Below, piece after piece: positions 1 through 8,655 of a stretch of DNA of 64,000 nucleotides. Origin of the DNA: Clostridium bowmanii (GTDB lineage: Bacteria; Bacillota; Clostridia; Clostridiales; Clostridiaceae); assembly GCF_018861315.1 (NCBI RefSeq), contig NZ_JAHLDL010000012.1, positions 1-64,000 of the forward strand, in the 5' to 3' direction. Numbering within the stretch: the first letter of the stretch is position 1; every line of letters starts with the position of its first letter. Under the pieces are notes generated by a model. It saw only the letters and a list, made by a program, of their open reading frames with translations, was not told the origin of the DNA and searched no databases. The position numbers were made by a program, and so were the translations under genes.

Positions 1-34
1 TAAAAGTTTGTAGTATTGTTGAAAATACAAGTAG

Positions 35-65
35 AAAATACCCTAAAATTAAATATAGGGATTTT
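35..65 (-). terminator. probable terminator of the amino acid ABC operon
   Basis: An inverted repeat (AAAATACCCTA at 35-45 with TAGGGATTTT at 56-65) overlaps the stop codon of the ATPase gene. Read on the minus strand it is a short AT-rich hairpin followed by a U-rich stretch. The stem is weak in GC, so this is a modest call. Confidence 0.45.
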
Positions 66-819
66 ATAATATATTGTGCGGAGTATAAGCTAAAAATTGC
101 TTTATTCTTGGATGTTTAGGATTTGTGAATAATAACTCTGGAGTAGAGGTCTCTAGTATTTCGCCATTTTCCATAAAAATAATTCTATCTGAAATCTCCC
201 TAGCAAATTGCATTTCATGGGTAACTACTACTAGTGATATTTTCTCAAGGGCAAGATTTCTAATGACTTTCAAAACTTCACCTGTGAGTTTAGGATCCAA
301 TGCGGAAGTTGGTTCATCAAAAAGAATTAACTCCGGATTCATTGCAAGAGCCCTAGCAATAGCAATTCTCTGTTTTTGTCCACCTGAAAGAGTACAAGGA
401 TAAGAATCTATTTTATCTAATAGTTCTACTTTGGTGAGTAGTTTTCTTGCTATGTTTATGGCATCTTTTTTATTTATATTATTTACTATAATTGGAGCTT
501 CAATAATATTCTCTAAAACTGTTTTATGGGGGAATAGATTGAAGTTTTGAAATACCATACCTATTTTTTTATGTGCATTAACAGCTTCAGTATTAACAAT
601 TTTCTTGGTAGCCGCGGCTATTGTTATGTCATTAAATTCAATGAGGCCACTATCCATCTGCTCAAGCCCAGTTATGCACCTAAGAAGAGTACTTTTACCA
701 GAGCCAGAAGGACCAATAATGGATATTACCTCACCCTTGTTTAAACTTATGGATACATCCTTTAAAACTTGATTCTTATCAAAACTCTTATTTATTTTAC
801 TTAACTTAAGTAAATTCAT
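64..819 (-). CDS. polar amino acid ABC transporter, ATP-binding protein (GlnQ/ArtM family)
   Basis: Cytoplasmic ATPase that powers the importer formed with the two genes upstream. The 251 residues show Walker A (GPSGSGKST, about residues 37-45), the signature LSGGQKQR (about 145), Walker B (LILFDEPTSALDP) and the switch histidine (VVVTHE). Length is normal for polar amino acid ATPases. It is the last gene of a binding protein-permease-ATPase operon, about 50 nt after the permease. The substrate cannot be read from the sequence; cystine, glutamine and arginine are the usual choices for this family. Confidence 0.93.
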   Translation of the reverse strand: MNLLKLSKINKSFDKNQVLKDVSISLNKGEVISIIGPSGSGKSTLLRCITGLEQMDSGLIEFNDITIAAATKKIVNTEAVNAHKKIGMVFQNFNLFPHKTVLENIIEAPIIVNNINKKDAINIARKLLTKVELLDKIDSYPCTLSGGQKQRIAIARALAMNPELILFDEPTSALDPKLTGEVLKVIRNLALEKISLVVVTHEMQFAREISDRIIFMENGEILETSTPELLFTNPKHPRIKQFLAYTPHNIL

Positions 820-870
820 ACGAGCACCGTCCTTAATTTAGCAGGTTATTCTTATTTAGTGGGTCCTTAT

Positions 871-1512
871 TTATTCGTAAACTGAATACTTTTTTTCTAA
901 CTTCTTAAAGACCATGACAATAAGTGAAGTAAAGATTAAATATATTATTGCGGCAATAAAAAAAGGAACTATTGTAAAGTCTCTAGTAACAATTTCTCGA
1001 GCAGCTCTTAGTAAATCTTGTAATCCAATGGCAGCAACTAAAGCTGTATCTTTTATTAGAGTAATTCCCTCGTTGCAGGTAGGTGGAATTATTCGTTTAA
1101 AAGCCTGTGGTAGTATTATTTTTGACATAGTTTGTCTATAATTCATGCCTAAAACTTTGGCGGCTTCATATTGACCTTTATCAATAGATTGAATACCGGA
1201 TCTGAATATTTCAGTAAAGTAAGCTCCGTAATTCAAAGAAAAGGTAAGTGCAGCTGCGGTAAAAGGAGAAAACTTAATTCCGATAATAGGTAGTCCAAAA
1301 TATGTGAAAAAAAGTTGAAGAAGTAAGGGTGTTCCCCTAAAAAACCAAGTATAGAGGTCTATAATTTTACCAAGTATTTTCAAGTTTGAAACTTTAATTA
1401 GTGCTCCCAATATTCCAAGAGGTATGCAAAAGATTATTGTTGCAAAGTATAATTCAATTGTAAAGATACTCCCTTTTAAAATATAAGCTGTAATGTCCAT
1501 AAAATTTGCCAA
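871..1512 (-). CDS. amino acid ABC transporter permease (HisM/GlnP family)
   Basis: Inner-membrane channel subunit with about five hydrophobic segments. It carries the HisM-type EAA loop (YEAAKVLGMNYRQTMSKIIL, about residues 136-155), which docks the ATPase, and the LQLFFTYFGLP segment typical of polar amino acid permeases. A GTG at 1521 opens the frame but lies directly on the GGAG motif. The TTG at 1512 is about 8 nt from GGAG and is preferred, although the ATG at 1500 is also possible. It lies between the binding protein and the ATPase in one operon. Confidence 0.9.
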   Translation of the reverse strand: MANFMDITAYILKGSIFTIELYFATIIFCIPLGILGALIKVSNLKILGKIIDLYTWFFRGTPLLLQLFFTYFGLPIIGIKFSPFTAAALTFSLNYGAYFTEIFRSGIQSIDKGQYEAAKVLGMNYRQTMSKIILPQAFKRIIPPTCNEGITLIKDTALVAAIGLQDLLRAAREIVTRDFTIVPFFIAAIIYLIFTSLIVMVFKKLEKKYSVYE

Positions 1513-1546
1513 ATATAACACTCCATTCCGAAAAAATTCTTAATTA

Positions 1547-2347
1547 TTATTTATTTATAATATCTTTGCCAAACCATTTTTGGGATATAGTATTTGCAGT
1601 TCCATCAGTTTTCATTTCTTCTAAAAGTTTATCTATTTCAGCAGTAAGCTTTGCGTCAGTTTTTCTTATACCTACTCCGTAATCTTCTACACCTAAATTC
1701 TCATTAAGTACTTTATAATCATCTGGTTTTAAATTAGTATAATATCTTCCAACTACTTCATCCACTATAACAGCATCGATACGACTAGCATTTAAGTCCA
1801 GTAGTGCTTCTGTATTATTTGAATATTTTTTTACCTCTTTTAATGAGTCAGAAAGCTTTGAATCTGAACTTAGTGCACTTTCACTGCTACTTCCCATTTG
1901 CAGACCTACAGTTTTATCCTTTAAATCAATTTTACTGGAGATATTTGATTTGTTTTTTACTATAATTATTTGTTTATTTTGAAGGTATGCCTTAGAAAAA
2001 ACGATTTGTTCTTTTCTTTTATCAGTTATGGTTAATCCATTCCATATAGCATCAATGTCTTTATTATTTAGACTTAATATTACTCCATCCCATTCTACAG
2101 GTTTAAAGGTTACTTTTACACCCATTCTTTTACCTACTTCTTTTGCCATATCAATGTCAAAACCTACAATTTTACCGGTTTTATCTCGAAAGCCCATTGG
2201 TGGAAAATTATCATCAAGACCAATTATAAGTTCTTTTTTTCCTTTTATGTCTTTTAATGAATTATCTGCGCTAGGTGTGCTACCGCAGGCAGTTAAAATA
2301 ATACTTGCAAGCATTGTTACTATCAATAATTTGAATTTATTTTTCAT
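1547..2347 (-). CDS. amino acid ABC transporter substrate-binding lipoprotein
   Basis: Extracellular solute-binding protein of family 3 (SBP_bac_3). The N-terminus is a lipoprotein signal: a basic MKNKFK, a hydrophobic core, then a lipobox ending LTAC. Typical family segments follow: GFDIDMAKEVGKRMG (about residue 65), DAIWNGLTITDKRK (about 105) and the C-terminal QKWFGKD. The frame opens at a GTG at 2356, but AAGGAG sits just before it, so the ATG at 2347 is the start. This is the first gene of the operon. Confidence 0.93.
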   Translation of the reverse strand: MKNKFKLLIVTMLASIILTACGSTPSADNSLKDIKGKKELIIGLDDNFPPMGFRDKTGKIVGFDIDMAKEVGKRMGVKVTFKPVEWDGVILSLNNKDIDAIWNGLTITDKRKEQIVFSKAYLQNKQIIIVKNKSNISSKIDLKDKTVGLQMGSSSESALSSDSKLSDSLKEVKKYSNNTEALLDLNASRIDAVIVDEVVGRYYTNLKPDDYKVLNENLGVEDYGVGIRKTDAKLTAEIDKLLEEMKTDGTANTISQKWFGKDIINK

Positions 2348-2589
2348 ATTAAACACTCCTTCATTTATAATGTGTACAAGTTATAAATATTATAATAATC
2401 ATTTTACTTTAACACGTTAACTTTGTAAAGCAAAAAATCTTAAATAAATTAATTTTTTTTTAGTTGGTGAAAATATTAGTAATATAAATCTCTCTTCTAG
2501 TGGAAATATAAATAAATATGGAATTATAAACAGCCAATTCTATAAAGGGTTAAATAATGGTTCTTCATTTTTATTCTATAGTTATTCCC
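2348..2589. other. intergenic region between divergent amino acid ABC and riboflavin operons
   Basis: It holds the 5' region of the binding-protein gene. Read on the minus strand there is a TATAAT-like box, with no good -35, and a partial palindrome around GTTAACGTGTTAA. The rest is AT-rich and I see no open frame with a ribosome binding site. Confidence 0.4.
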
Positions 2590-2618
2590 TTGACAGTAAA
2601 ATCACAAAGTGCTATTCT
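2590..2618 (+). promoter_or_regulatory. sigma-A type promoter of the riboflavin operon
   Basis: A perfect TTGACA (2590-2595) is followed by a 17 nt spacer and TATTCT (2613-2618). It lies just ahead of the FMN riboswitch, so transcripts would begin near 2625 and contain the whole aptamer. Confidence 0.75.
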
Positions 2619-2635
2619 TAAGTTGAAAATTAAAT

Positions 2636-2747
2636 AGATCCTTCAGGGTAGGTGAGATTCCTAACCGGCGGTATAGCCCGCGAGCCGAAAGGTAGATCTG
2701 GTCAAATTCCAGAGCCGACAGTAAAGTCTGGATGAGAGAAGGAGAAT
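2636..2747 (+). promoter_or_regulatory. FMN riboswitch (RFN element)
   Basis: The conserved RFN blocks occur in order: cTTCAGGGTAGGTGAGATTCC, ACCGGCGGTATAGCCCGCGA, GGTCAAATTCCAGAGCCGAC, then AGTCTGGATGAGAGAAGGAG. Binding of FMN to this aptamer normally stops expression of riboflavin synthesis genes. A strong terminator lies 110 nt downstream, so control here is probably by transcription attenuation. A second hairpin (ATATCTAGT with ACTAGATAT, 2822-2842) between aptamer and terminator could take part in the switch. Confidence 0.96.
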
Positions 2748-2856
2748 AATGATAGATGTAAAAATTTTTATTTGCTAACTATGAAGATAGTTGCTAAATA
2801 TCTTTATGTTTTGATTTGAATATATCTAGTGAAACTAGATATATAATTAGCTTATT

Positions 2857-2890
2857 AAGCCCTGAAAACATTGTTTTCAGGGCTTTTATT
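2857..2890 (+). terminator. attenuator terminator of the FMN riboswitch
   Basis: AAGCCCTGAAAACA (2857-2870) pairs perfectly over 14 bp with the stretch at 2872-2885, and is followed by TTATTAATTT. It lies between aptamer and ribD, in the position expected of the switchable terminator. Confidence 0.85.
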
Positions 2891-2985
2891 AATTTATATG
2901 ATTTTATTTATTTAAAGATATGCATACTAAGAAGTGAAATAATTACTAAGATTTACACTACAATTATAGAATTAGGGGTGATATA

Positions 2986-4083
2986 TTGGATAACTGTTAT
3001 ATGAAAAGGGCACTTGAATTATCTAAAAAAGCAGCTGGGTTTGTAAATCCCAACCCACTAGTGGGCGCTGTTATTGTAAAAGACAATAGAATAATCGGTG
3101 AAGGATATCATGAATATTTTGGTGGACCACACGCAGAAGTCAATGCTTTTGCAAATGCCACTGAAGATGTAGAAGGTGCAACTATATATGTAACATTGGA
3201 GCCTTGCTTTCACTTTGGTAAAACACCACCTTGTGCTGATGCTATAGTGAAAAACAAAATATCTAAAGTGGTAATTGGAATGATAGACCCAAACCCACTG
3301 GTGGCAGGTAGAGGTATAGAAATTCTTAGAAAAAACGGTATAGAAGTGACTACAGGCATAATGAACAAAGAAATAATGAAAACAAATGAAATATTTATAA
3401 AGTACATAACTGAGAAAAAACCCTTTTGTATTATGAAAACTGCTATGACTCTAGACGGAAAAATAGCAACTTGCAGTGGGGATTCAAAGTGGATAAGTAA
3501 TGAAAAATCTAGAGCCTATGTGCATGAATTAAGACAAATGGTTACTGGAATTATGGTGGGGATTGGAACTGTTTTAAGTGATAATCCAGAGCTTACTACC
3601 AGAAGAGAAGGTGTGCCTAGCTTAAATCCCATAAGAATAGTTATAGATAGTAAGGCAAGAATACCATTAGATTCAAAGATATTAAAATGTGATGATAATA
3701 CAAAAACCATTATAGTTACAACAGAATTTGCTCAGAAAAGTAAAATTAACGTTATAAAAGAAAAAGGTGCAGAAGTAATTGTAACCAGGAGTAAAAATAA
3801 TTGGGTAGACTTGAAGTATTTAATGACAGTTCTAGGCGAAATGGGAATAGATAGTATTCTTTTAGAGGGTGGAAGCACTTTAAATTATTCGGCTATAAAC
3901 GAAGGTATTGTGGATAAAGTGATCACTTTTATTTCCCCGAAAATATTTGGGGGAACTTCTGGCAAAACCCCAGTAGGAGGATGTGGAATAGAACATGTAA
4001 AAGATTCTATAAGGCTCTTGGATACGGAAGTAAGTAGATTTGATGAAGATATTATGATAGAAGGTTACGTAGAGAAAGTTTAA
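2986..4083 (+). CDS. ribD: bifunctional diaminohydroxyphosphoribosylaminopyrimidine deaminase / 5-amino-6-(5-phosphoribosylamino)uracil reductase
   Basis: Carries out the deamination and the reduction after GTP cyclohydrolase II in riboflavin synthesis. The N-terminal deaminase domain shows the zinc motif HAEV (about residue 49) and PCFHFGKTPPC (about 74-84). The C-terminal reductase domain starts near residue 145 (MKTAMTLDGKIA) and carries the LLEGGSTLN motif near 295. The length of 365 residues is normal. The start is a TTG at 2986, which sits about 5 nt after AGGGGTG; the ATG at 3001 would be too far. First gene of the operon. Confidence 0.96.
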   Translation: MDNCYMKRALELSKKAAGFVNPNPLVGAVIVKDNRIIGEGYHEYFGGPHAEVNAFANATEDVEGATIYVTLEPCFHFGKTPPCADAIVKNKISKVVIGMIDPNPLVAGRGIEILRKNGIEVTTGIMNKEIMKTNEIFIKYITEKKPFCIMKTAMTLDGKIATCSGDSKWISNEKSRAYVHELRQMVTGIMVGIGTVLSDNPELTTRREGVPSLNPIRIVIDSKARIPLDSKILKCDDNTKTIIVTTEFAQKSKINVIKEKGAEVIVTRSKNNWVDLKYLMTVLGEMGIDSILLEGGSTLNYSAINEGIVDKVITFISPKIFGGTSGKTPVGGCGIEHVKDSIRLLDTEVSRFDEDIMIEGYVEKV

Positions 4084-4107
4084 AGTTCTTATAAAGGATG
4101 TGAATAG

Positions 4108-4758
4108 ATGTTTACAGGCTTGATTGAGGAAATTGGGGAGATATTGTCCATGAAAAAAGGAGCTAAGTCTGCGAGAATTACAATAAAAGCCACAAAGATT
4201 CTAGCAGACACGAAAATTGGTGATAGCATTAGTACTAATGGAGTTTGTCTTACTGTTACAGAATCTAATAAAAATAGCTTTAGTGTGGATGTTATGGCGG
4301 AGACTATAGGTCGCAGTAATTTAGGAAAATTAAAACCGGGCTCCACAGTGAATTTGGAAAGAGCCCTTAGAGCTAGTGGTAGACTAGGAGGCCATATAGT
4401 AAGTGGACATATTGATGGAATAGGAACAATTGTAGAGCTTTATAAAGAAGACAATGCCACTTGGGTGTCTGTAGAAACCACAATGGATATACTAAAGTAT
4501 ATTGTACATAAAGGTTCAATAACCATTGATGGTATTAGCTTAACTGTGGCATATGTGGATGAAAATATTTTTAAAGTTTCAATTATACCTCATACAAAGG
4601 ATGAAACTACTTTAATAACTAAGAAGATAGGTGATGAGGTTAACCTAGAGTGTGACATGTTAGCAAAGTACGTTGAAAAACTATTAAAACATGGTGAAAC
4701 TCCAAAAGAAAGGAAACCGGTTAGTATGGATTTTCTTCTCGAAAATGGATTTGTATAA
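4108..4758 (+). CDS. ribE: riboflavin synthase, alpha subunit
   Basis: Dismutates two 6,7-dimethyl-8-ribityllumazine molecules into riboflavin. The 216 residues show the internal duplication of the family: the N-terminal barrel begins MFTGLIEEIGEI and contains SISTNGVCLTV, and the second barrel begins HIVSGHIDGIG (about residue 96) and contains SITIDGISLTV. It starts 24 nt after ribD with an AAAGGATG ribosome binding site. Confidence 0.96.
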   Translation: MFTGLIEEIGEILSMKKGAKSARITIKATKILADTKIGDSISTNGVCLTVTESNKNSFSVDVMAETIGRSNLGKLKPGSTVNLERALRASGRLGGHIVSGHIDGIGTIVELYKEDNATWVSVETTMDILKYIVHKGSITIDGISLTVAYVDENIFKVSIIPHTKDETTLITKKIGDEVNLECDMLAKYVEKLLKHGETPKERKPVSMDFLLENGFV

Positions 4759-4808
4759 AACTTTTTCACATTATTAAGCAATAATAACATAGCAGCAAAA
4801 GTGGTAAT

Positions 4809-4871
4809 TACATCACTGGAAGTGATGACTACATCACTGGAAGTGATGACTACATCACTGGAAGTGATGAC
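4809..4871 (+). repeat. three perfect tandem copies of a 21-bp hairpin-forming unit
   Basis: Three identical 21-bp units lie head to tail at 4809-4829, 4830-4850 and 4851-4871. Each unit contains CATCACT-GGA-AGTGATG, a 7-bp hairpin with a 3-nt loop. The array ends directly before the ribBA ribosome binding site (AAGGGGTGG). It is transcribed with the operon and would form up to three small hairpins between ribE and ribBA. Confidence 0.9.
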
Positions 4872-4885
4872 TAAGGGGTGGAAAA

Positions 4886-6088
4886 ATGTATAAATTTAAT
4901 ACTATTGAGGAAGCACTAGAAGATATTAAAAATGGAAAAATGGTTGTAGTGGTAGATGATGAGGATAGAGAAAATGAAGGAGATTTAATAATAGCAGCCC
5001 AAAAGGCTACTCAAGAAAATATAAACTTTATGGCAATGTACGCTCGTGGACTTATCTGTATGCCTACAATTAAAGAAAGATTAGATAAATTAAATATAAA
5101 ACAAATGGTGACAAATAATACTGATGCAAATGAAACAGCCTTTACTGTATCTATTGATACTATAAATACAACTACAGGAATATCAGCCGCGGATAGAGCA
5201 ACTACTATATTAAAGGTAATAGATCCATTGGCAACCGCAAAAGATTTTAATAGACCAGGGCACGTATTTCCTCTTGCAGCAATAGAGGGTGGAGTATTAA
5301 AAAGAGCTGGTCATACTGAAGCTGCAGTGGATCTAGCAAGACTTGCTGGATTATATCCTGCAGGTGTGATTTGTGAAATTATGAATGAAGATGGATCCAT
5401 GGCTAGAGTGCCAGAGCTTATGGAGTATGTGGAAAAACATGATCTGAAAATAGTTACTATAGCAGACTTGATTTCTTATAGAAGACAAACTGAATGCCTT
5501 GTAGAAATGGTTACAGAAGCTAAAATGCCAACTAGATATGGTGAATTTACAATCTATGGTTTTGTGGATAAGGTAAATGGGGAGCACCATGTAGCGCTAG
5601 TCAAAGGGAAAGTAAACAGTAGTGAGCCTGTACTTGTAAGGGTACACTCTGAATGCCTTACTGGAGATGCATTGGGATCTATAAGATGTGATTGTGGGCA
5701 GCAATATGATGCAGCCATGAAAGCAATAGCAAAAGAGAAAAGTGGGATTTTGGTATACATGAGGCAAGAAGGAAGGGGAATAGGCTTAATAAATAAGTTA
5801 AAGGCTTATGCGCTTCAAGATAAGGGAATGGACACTGTAGAAGCAAATATAGCTTTAGGGTTCCCAGCAGATATGAGAGATTATGGTATAGGGGCTCAGA
5901 TATTAGAGATTTTAGGTGCTAAAAAGGTAAAATTAATGACTAACAATCCTAAAAAGATATCAGGGATTTCAGGTTATGGCATTGAAATAGTTGAAAGAGT
6001 TCAAATAGAGATGAATCATAATGAAAGAGATAAATTTTATTTGGAAACTAAAAGGAAGAAAATGGGTCATTTGCTTAATCTGAAATAG
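4886..6088 (+). CDS. ribBA: bifunctional 3,4-dihydroxy-2-butanone-4-phosphate synthase / GTP cyclohydrolase II
   Basis: Supplies both precursors for riboflavin: the C4 unit from ribulose 5-phosphate (N-terminal RibB domain) and the pyrimidine from GTP (C-terminal RibA domain). RibB motifs are [15 protein letters not shown] (about residues 21-35) and the [16 protein letters not shown] segment (about 137). RibA motifs are the zinc ligands in [16 protein letters not shown] (about 255-270) and the RQEGRGIGL loop (about 296). The 400 residues match the usual fused enzyme. It follows the hairpin array and has its own good ribosome binding site. Confidence 0.96.
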   Translation: MYKFNTIEEALEDIKNGKMVVVVDDEDRENEGDLIIAAQKATQENINFMAMYARGLICMPTIKERLDKLNIKQMVTNNTDANETAFTVSIDTINTTTGISAADRATTILKVIDPLATAKDFNRPGHVFPLAAIEGGVLKRAGHTEAAVDLARLAGLYPAGVICEIMNEDGSMARVPELMEYVEKHDLKIVTIADLISYRRQTECLVEMVTEAKMPTRYGEFTIYGFVDKVNGEHHVALVKGKVNSSEPVLVRVHSECLTGDALGSIRCDCGQQYDAAMKAIAKEKSGILVYMRQEGRGIGLINKLKAYALQDKGMDTVEANIALGFPADMRDYGIGAQILEILGAKKVKLMTNNPKKISGISGYGIEIVERVQIEMNHNERDKFYLETKRKKMGHLLNLK

Positions 6089-6140
6089 AGTTTATTGTTA
6101 AGTGCTACAATCAATAATTAAAATTATAGGAGGAAAACAT

Positions 6141-6602
6141 ATGAAAACATATGAAGGTAAATTAATAGCAGAGGGTTTAAAATTTGGAATTATAGTAGCA
6201 AGATTTAATGAATTTATAGGTGGTAAATTATTATCAGGAGCACTAGATGGTCTAAAACGTCACGGTGTAGAAGAAGAAAACGTTGAAGTTGCATGGGTGC
6301 CGGGAGCATTTGAAATACCATTAGTTGCAAAAAAAATGGCTAAGTCTGGTAAGTATGATGGAGTAATATGCCTAGGAGCAGTTATAAGGGGGGCAACATC
6401 TCATTATGAATATGTATCTGGTGAGGTTACCAAAGGAATTGCATCTGTATCATTAGAAACAGGAGTTCCAGTTATTTTTGGAGTGCTTACTACTGAAAAT
6501 ATTGAGCAAGCAATTGAAAGAGCAGGGACTAAAGCAGGTAATAAGGGTTATGATGCTGCAGTATCTGCAATAGAAATGGCTAATTTATTAAAAGAGATTT
6601 AG
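6141..6602 (+). CDS. ribH: 6,7-dimethyl-8-ribityllumazine synthase
   Basis: Condenses the pyrimidine and the C4 phosphate to lumazine, just before riboflavin synthase. The 153 residues include the substrate loop WVPGAFEIP (about 52-60), [14 protein letters not shown] with the catalytic histidine (about 80-92) and the GNKGYDAA end motif. A longer frame opens at 6102, but TAGGAGG at 6127-6133 fixes the ATG at 6141. Last gene of the rib operon. Confidence 0.96.
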   Translation: MKTYEGKLIAEGLKFGIIVARFNEFIGGKLLSGALDGLKRHGVEEENVEVAWVPGAFEIPLVAKKMAKSGKYDGVICLGAVIRGATSHYEYVSGEVTKGIASVSLETGVPVIFGVLTTENIEQAIERAGTKAGNKGYDAAVSAIEMANLLKEI

Positions 6603-6609
6603 TATACTA

Positions 6610-6662
6610 AAGGATTCATGTAATGCTGGTCATGCATTCTGCCGCATTACATGAATCCTTCA
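6610..6662 (+). terminator. probable terminator of the rib operon
   Basis: A perfect 17-bp inverted repeat (6610-6626 with 6644-6660) flanks a 17 nt loop just after ribH. The downstream U-tract is poor (CAATATTT), so it may work as a 3' stabiliser as much as a terminator. Confidence 0.6.
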
Positions 6663-6707
6663 ATATTTACAGAGTCATCTTTATTAGAATTTTTAATACT
6701 GACTTCA

Positions 6708-6816
6708 TGACAGGCTTACGAGAATTCTATATTCGCAAAAGAAGAATTTTTAAATGAAATTTCAATAGTTTTATCGTTTCTTATTGCAAGTCCTTCAGAG
6801 AAATTTCATACTTAAT
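6708..6816 (+). repeat. family B foldback repeat, half copy (B1)
   Basis: The stretch from CAGGCTTACGAGAATTC through ATTCGCAAAAGAAGAATTT and TTATTGCAAGTCC to AAATTTCATACTT matches the right arm of the full element at 17202-17441 almost base for base. The left arm is not recognisable, so this is a solo or decayed arm. No coding potential. Confidence 0.7.
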
Positions 6817-6854
6817 ATACAACTACTACTTTTTAAATTATCGGGGTATTATTT

Positions 6855-6891
6855 AGGGGTACATAACAATTATTAATTGTTATGTACCCCT
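6855..6891. repeat. perfect 37-bp palindrome (family C)
   Basis: An 18-bp arm (6855-6872, starting AGGGGTACATAAC) is perfectly repeated in reverse at 6874-6891 around a single T. The core ATAACAATTA..TAATTGTTAT recurs in other intergenic regions of this window, including inside the repeat at 61258-61502. It could form a strong hairpin on either strand. Confidence 0.8.
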
Positions 6892-6969
6892 AGTCTGATT
6901 ATGTATACATATATATGATATAATATTATTACTGAGAGCATTAAAGAAAGTTATTTAGTACTTAAGAAC

Positions 6970-6989
6970 CCCATGCATTTATGCGTGGG
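6970..6989 (+). repeat. short CCCAYGC hairpin
   Basis: CCCATGC (6970-6976) pairs with GCGTGGG (6983-6989) and is followed by AGTTTCAG. A similar hairpin followed by AGTT occurs at 60789-60810. Such hairpins resemble the subterminal structures of IS200/IS605 elements, but no transposase is near. Confidence 0.5.
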
Positions 6990-7027
6990 AGTTTCAGTAA
7001 AAGATAATTAGAGTGGGGGGATTTGAA

Positions 7028-7333
7028 ATGGGACTTGGCGATAGTGTTTTTACTATTATATTCATTATGATGGGGGCAGCTGCTGTTGTTTCTGGCTTGA
7101 ATTTTGAGAAAAAGCACGGCGGAAAGTTTAAAGGTGAAAATAAGAGTGAGTATATAAAACTAAACAAGATTATTTTAATTTCAATGGGTGGAATAATTCT
7201 ATTTGGAACTTTCCTAGGACAAGGTATACCAGTATACAGAGATATAATAACAAATATAACAATGGGAAGTTTAGTAATTATATGGATTAGTTATTCAGTA
7301 ATATCTAAAAGAAAATTTTTAAAGAAAAACTAA
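7028..7333 (+). CDS. small membrane protein of unknown function
   Basis: I do not recognise this 101-residue protein. It has three hydrophobic segments: about residues 5-24, 47-67 and 74-92. A charged stretch rich in lysine (EKKHGGKFKGENKSEY) lies between the first and second, and the C-terminus is basic. A GTG at 7013 also opens the frame, but the run GGGGGG at 7015-7020 is the ribosome binding site for the ATG at 7028. It stands alone, with a strong terminator after it. Confidence 0.65.
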   Translation: MGLGDSVFTIIFIMMGAAAVVSGLNFEKKHGGKFKGENKSEYIKLNKIILISMGGIILFGTFLGQGIPVYRDIITNITMGSLVIIWISYSVISKRKFLKKN

Positions 7334-7365
7334 GTTGCATTAAATGATGGATATAATTAAATATT

Positions 7366-7414
7366 AGCACCTTACTTTCGAATAATTTCAATATTCGAAA
7401 GTAAGGTGCTTTTT
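7366..7414. terminator. bidirectional terminator between convergent genes
   Basis: A perfect 19-bp stem (7366-7384 with 7392-7410) with a 7 nt loop is followed by TTTTTAT. It serves the small membrane protein gene on the plus strand and probably the diguanylate cyclase gene on the minus strand. Confidence 0.85.
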
Positions 7415-7451
7415 ATAGCTTAATTTTACACTTATTGATGAAGTATAAATA

Positions 7452-8528
7452 TTATGGCTGGCAAACCTTATTTCTACCAGAACGTTTAGCGGAATATAAT
7501 GCATTATCCCCCTCACTTATAAGATTGTCTAAATCGGATACATTGTCAGGATAAGTGGCAGCTCCAATAGAAATAGTAATATTAATTTTATTTTTATCTG
7601 GTAGAATAAATTCATGGATTTCTACAGCTATTCTTAAGCGCTCTGCAACTTCTAGGGCCTGTTGATTTGGACAATCAGGTAAAATAACAGAAAATTCTTC
7701 TCCACCAATTCTAGATACAATATCAAAACTTCTACAATAGGTAGATAATATGATTCCTAACTGCTGTAACACAGAATCCCCTGCTAAATGACCATAAGTG
7801 TCATTTACCTTTTTAAAAAAATCAATATCGATAATTAAAATAGACAAACGTTCATTTTTGTTTTTAACATTTATAAAAGATTCGTTTAGTGAATTATCGA
7901 ATTGTCTAACGTTATTTAAACCAGTAAGGAAATCTATAGTTGACTCTTGCTCTAACCTATTAAGTAATTTAATTGAAGTATTCATATAACCTGCAATATA
8001 ATAGGCTAAAGATCCGATAATAAATGAACCAAGCCAAAAAAATATGAGAGTGTTACGAAGTGCAATTGGATCTTTAATAATTAATAAAAATGTACCAGTT
8101 ATAATTAATGAGCTCACAAAGTTCATATAAATCCATTTATTAAACATATTTAGTTTTAATTTTGATAATAAAGCAGCGGCAATAGCAACGATAAGCATGC
8201 TAAGAGTCGCTATTATAGACGCGGTGCTAACACCAAAGTAGCTTAATCTAAATATTGCAATGGTTATTCCAGTAATAATTGCAGAAAATCCACCTCCATA
8301 AAGAGCGGCTATTAATATTGCAATGTGACGGAAATCCATAATAACTTTAGGGGTAATGTGGATAGTGAATAACATTAAAATAATACCTAGTATTCCCTGT
8401 GCAAGTCCAAAGAAAAGTTTATTTTTATATGAAAGTGATAAGTTTAGAAAAGTCTTTTTAAATACTTGGCTAATTACAAAAATAAAGGAAATTAGTATTG
8501 TGCCGTTAATAAATATATACCTCAACAT
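7452..8528 (-). CDS. membrane diguanylate cyclase (5TMR-LYT sensor + GGDEF)
   Basis: Makes the second messenger cyclic di-GMP from two GTP. The first 185 residues hold about six membrane helices with the 5TMR-LYT signature (MDFRHIAILIAALYGGGFSA, about 64-83), a domain thought to sense ligands at the membrane. The GGDEF domain begins near 199 (DFLTGLNN) and has an intact active site GGEEF (275-279). An inhibitory I-site RSFD (266-269) lies exactly five residues before it, so product feedback is likely. The start is an ATG after AAAGGAG. Monocistronic, with the preceding gene converging on it. Confidence 0.92.
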   Translation of the reverse strand: MLRYIFINGTILISFIFVISQVFKKTFLNLSLSYKNKLFFGLAQGILGIILMLFTIHITPKVIMDFRHIAILIAALYGGGFSAIITGITIAIFRLSYFGVSTASIIATLSMLIVAIAAALLSKLKLNMFNKWIYMNFVSSLIITGTFLLIIKDPIALRNTLIFFWLGSFIIGSLAYYIAGYMNTSIKLLNRLEQESTIDFLTGLNNVRQFDNSLNESFINVKNKNERLSILIIDIDFFKKVNDTYGHLAGDSVLQQLGIILSTYCRSFDIVSRIGGEEFSVILPDCPNQQALEVAERLRIAVEIHEFILPDKNKINITISIGAATYPDNVSDLDNLISEGDNALYSAKRSGRNKVCQP

Positions 8529-8570
8529 GATATAACTCCTTTCAAAACAAAATATCCAATGATAGAACTA

Positions 8571-8610
8571 AAAAAATTACTATATATTTTATTATATAGT
8601 AATTTTTTAG
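8571..8610. terminator. terminator between HAD gene and diguanylate cyclase gene
   Basis: A 16-bp stem of AAAAAATTACTATATA (8571-8586) and its complement (8593-8608) forms a hairpin flanked by A and T runs. It lies downstream of the minus-strand HAD gene. Confidence 0.6.
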
Positions 8611-8655
8611 CAAATAAAAGTATATTAAGTAGAAAAAGCATGATTGCAGGAAAAA

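Noticed and set aside
4809-4871. Possible CRISPR-like array of 21-bp units
   Set aside because: The units are directly adjacent with no spacers, and no cas genes are present.
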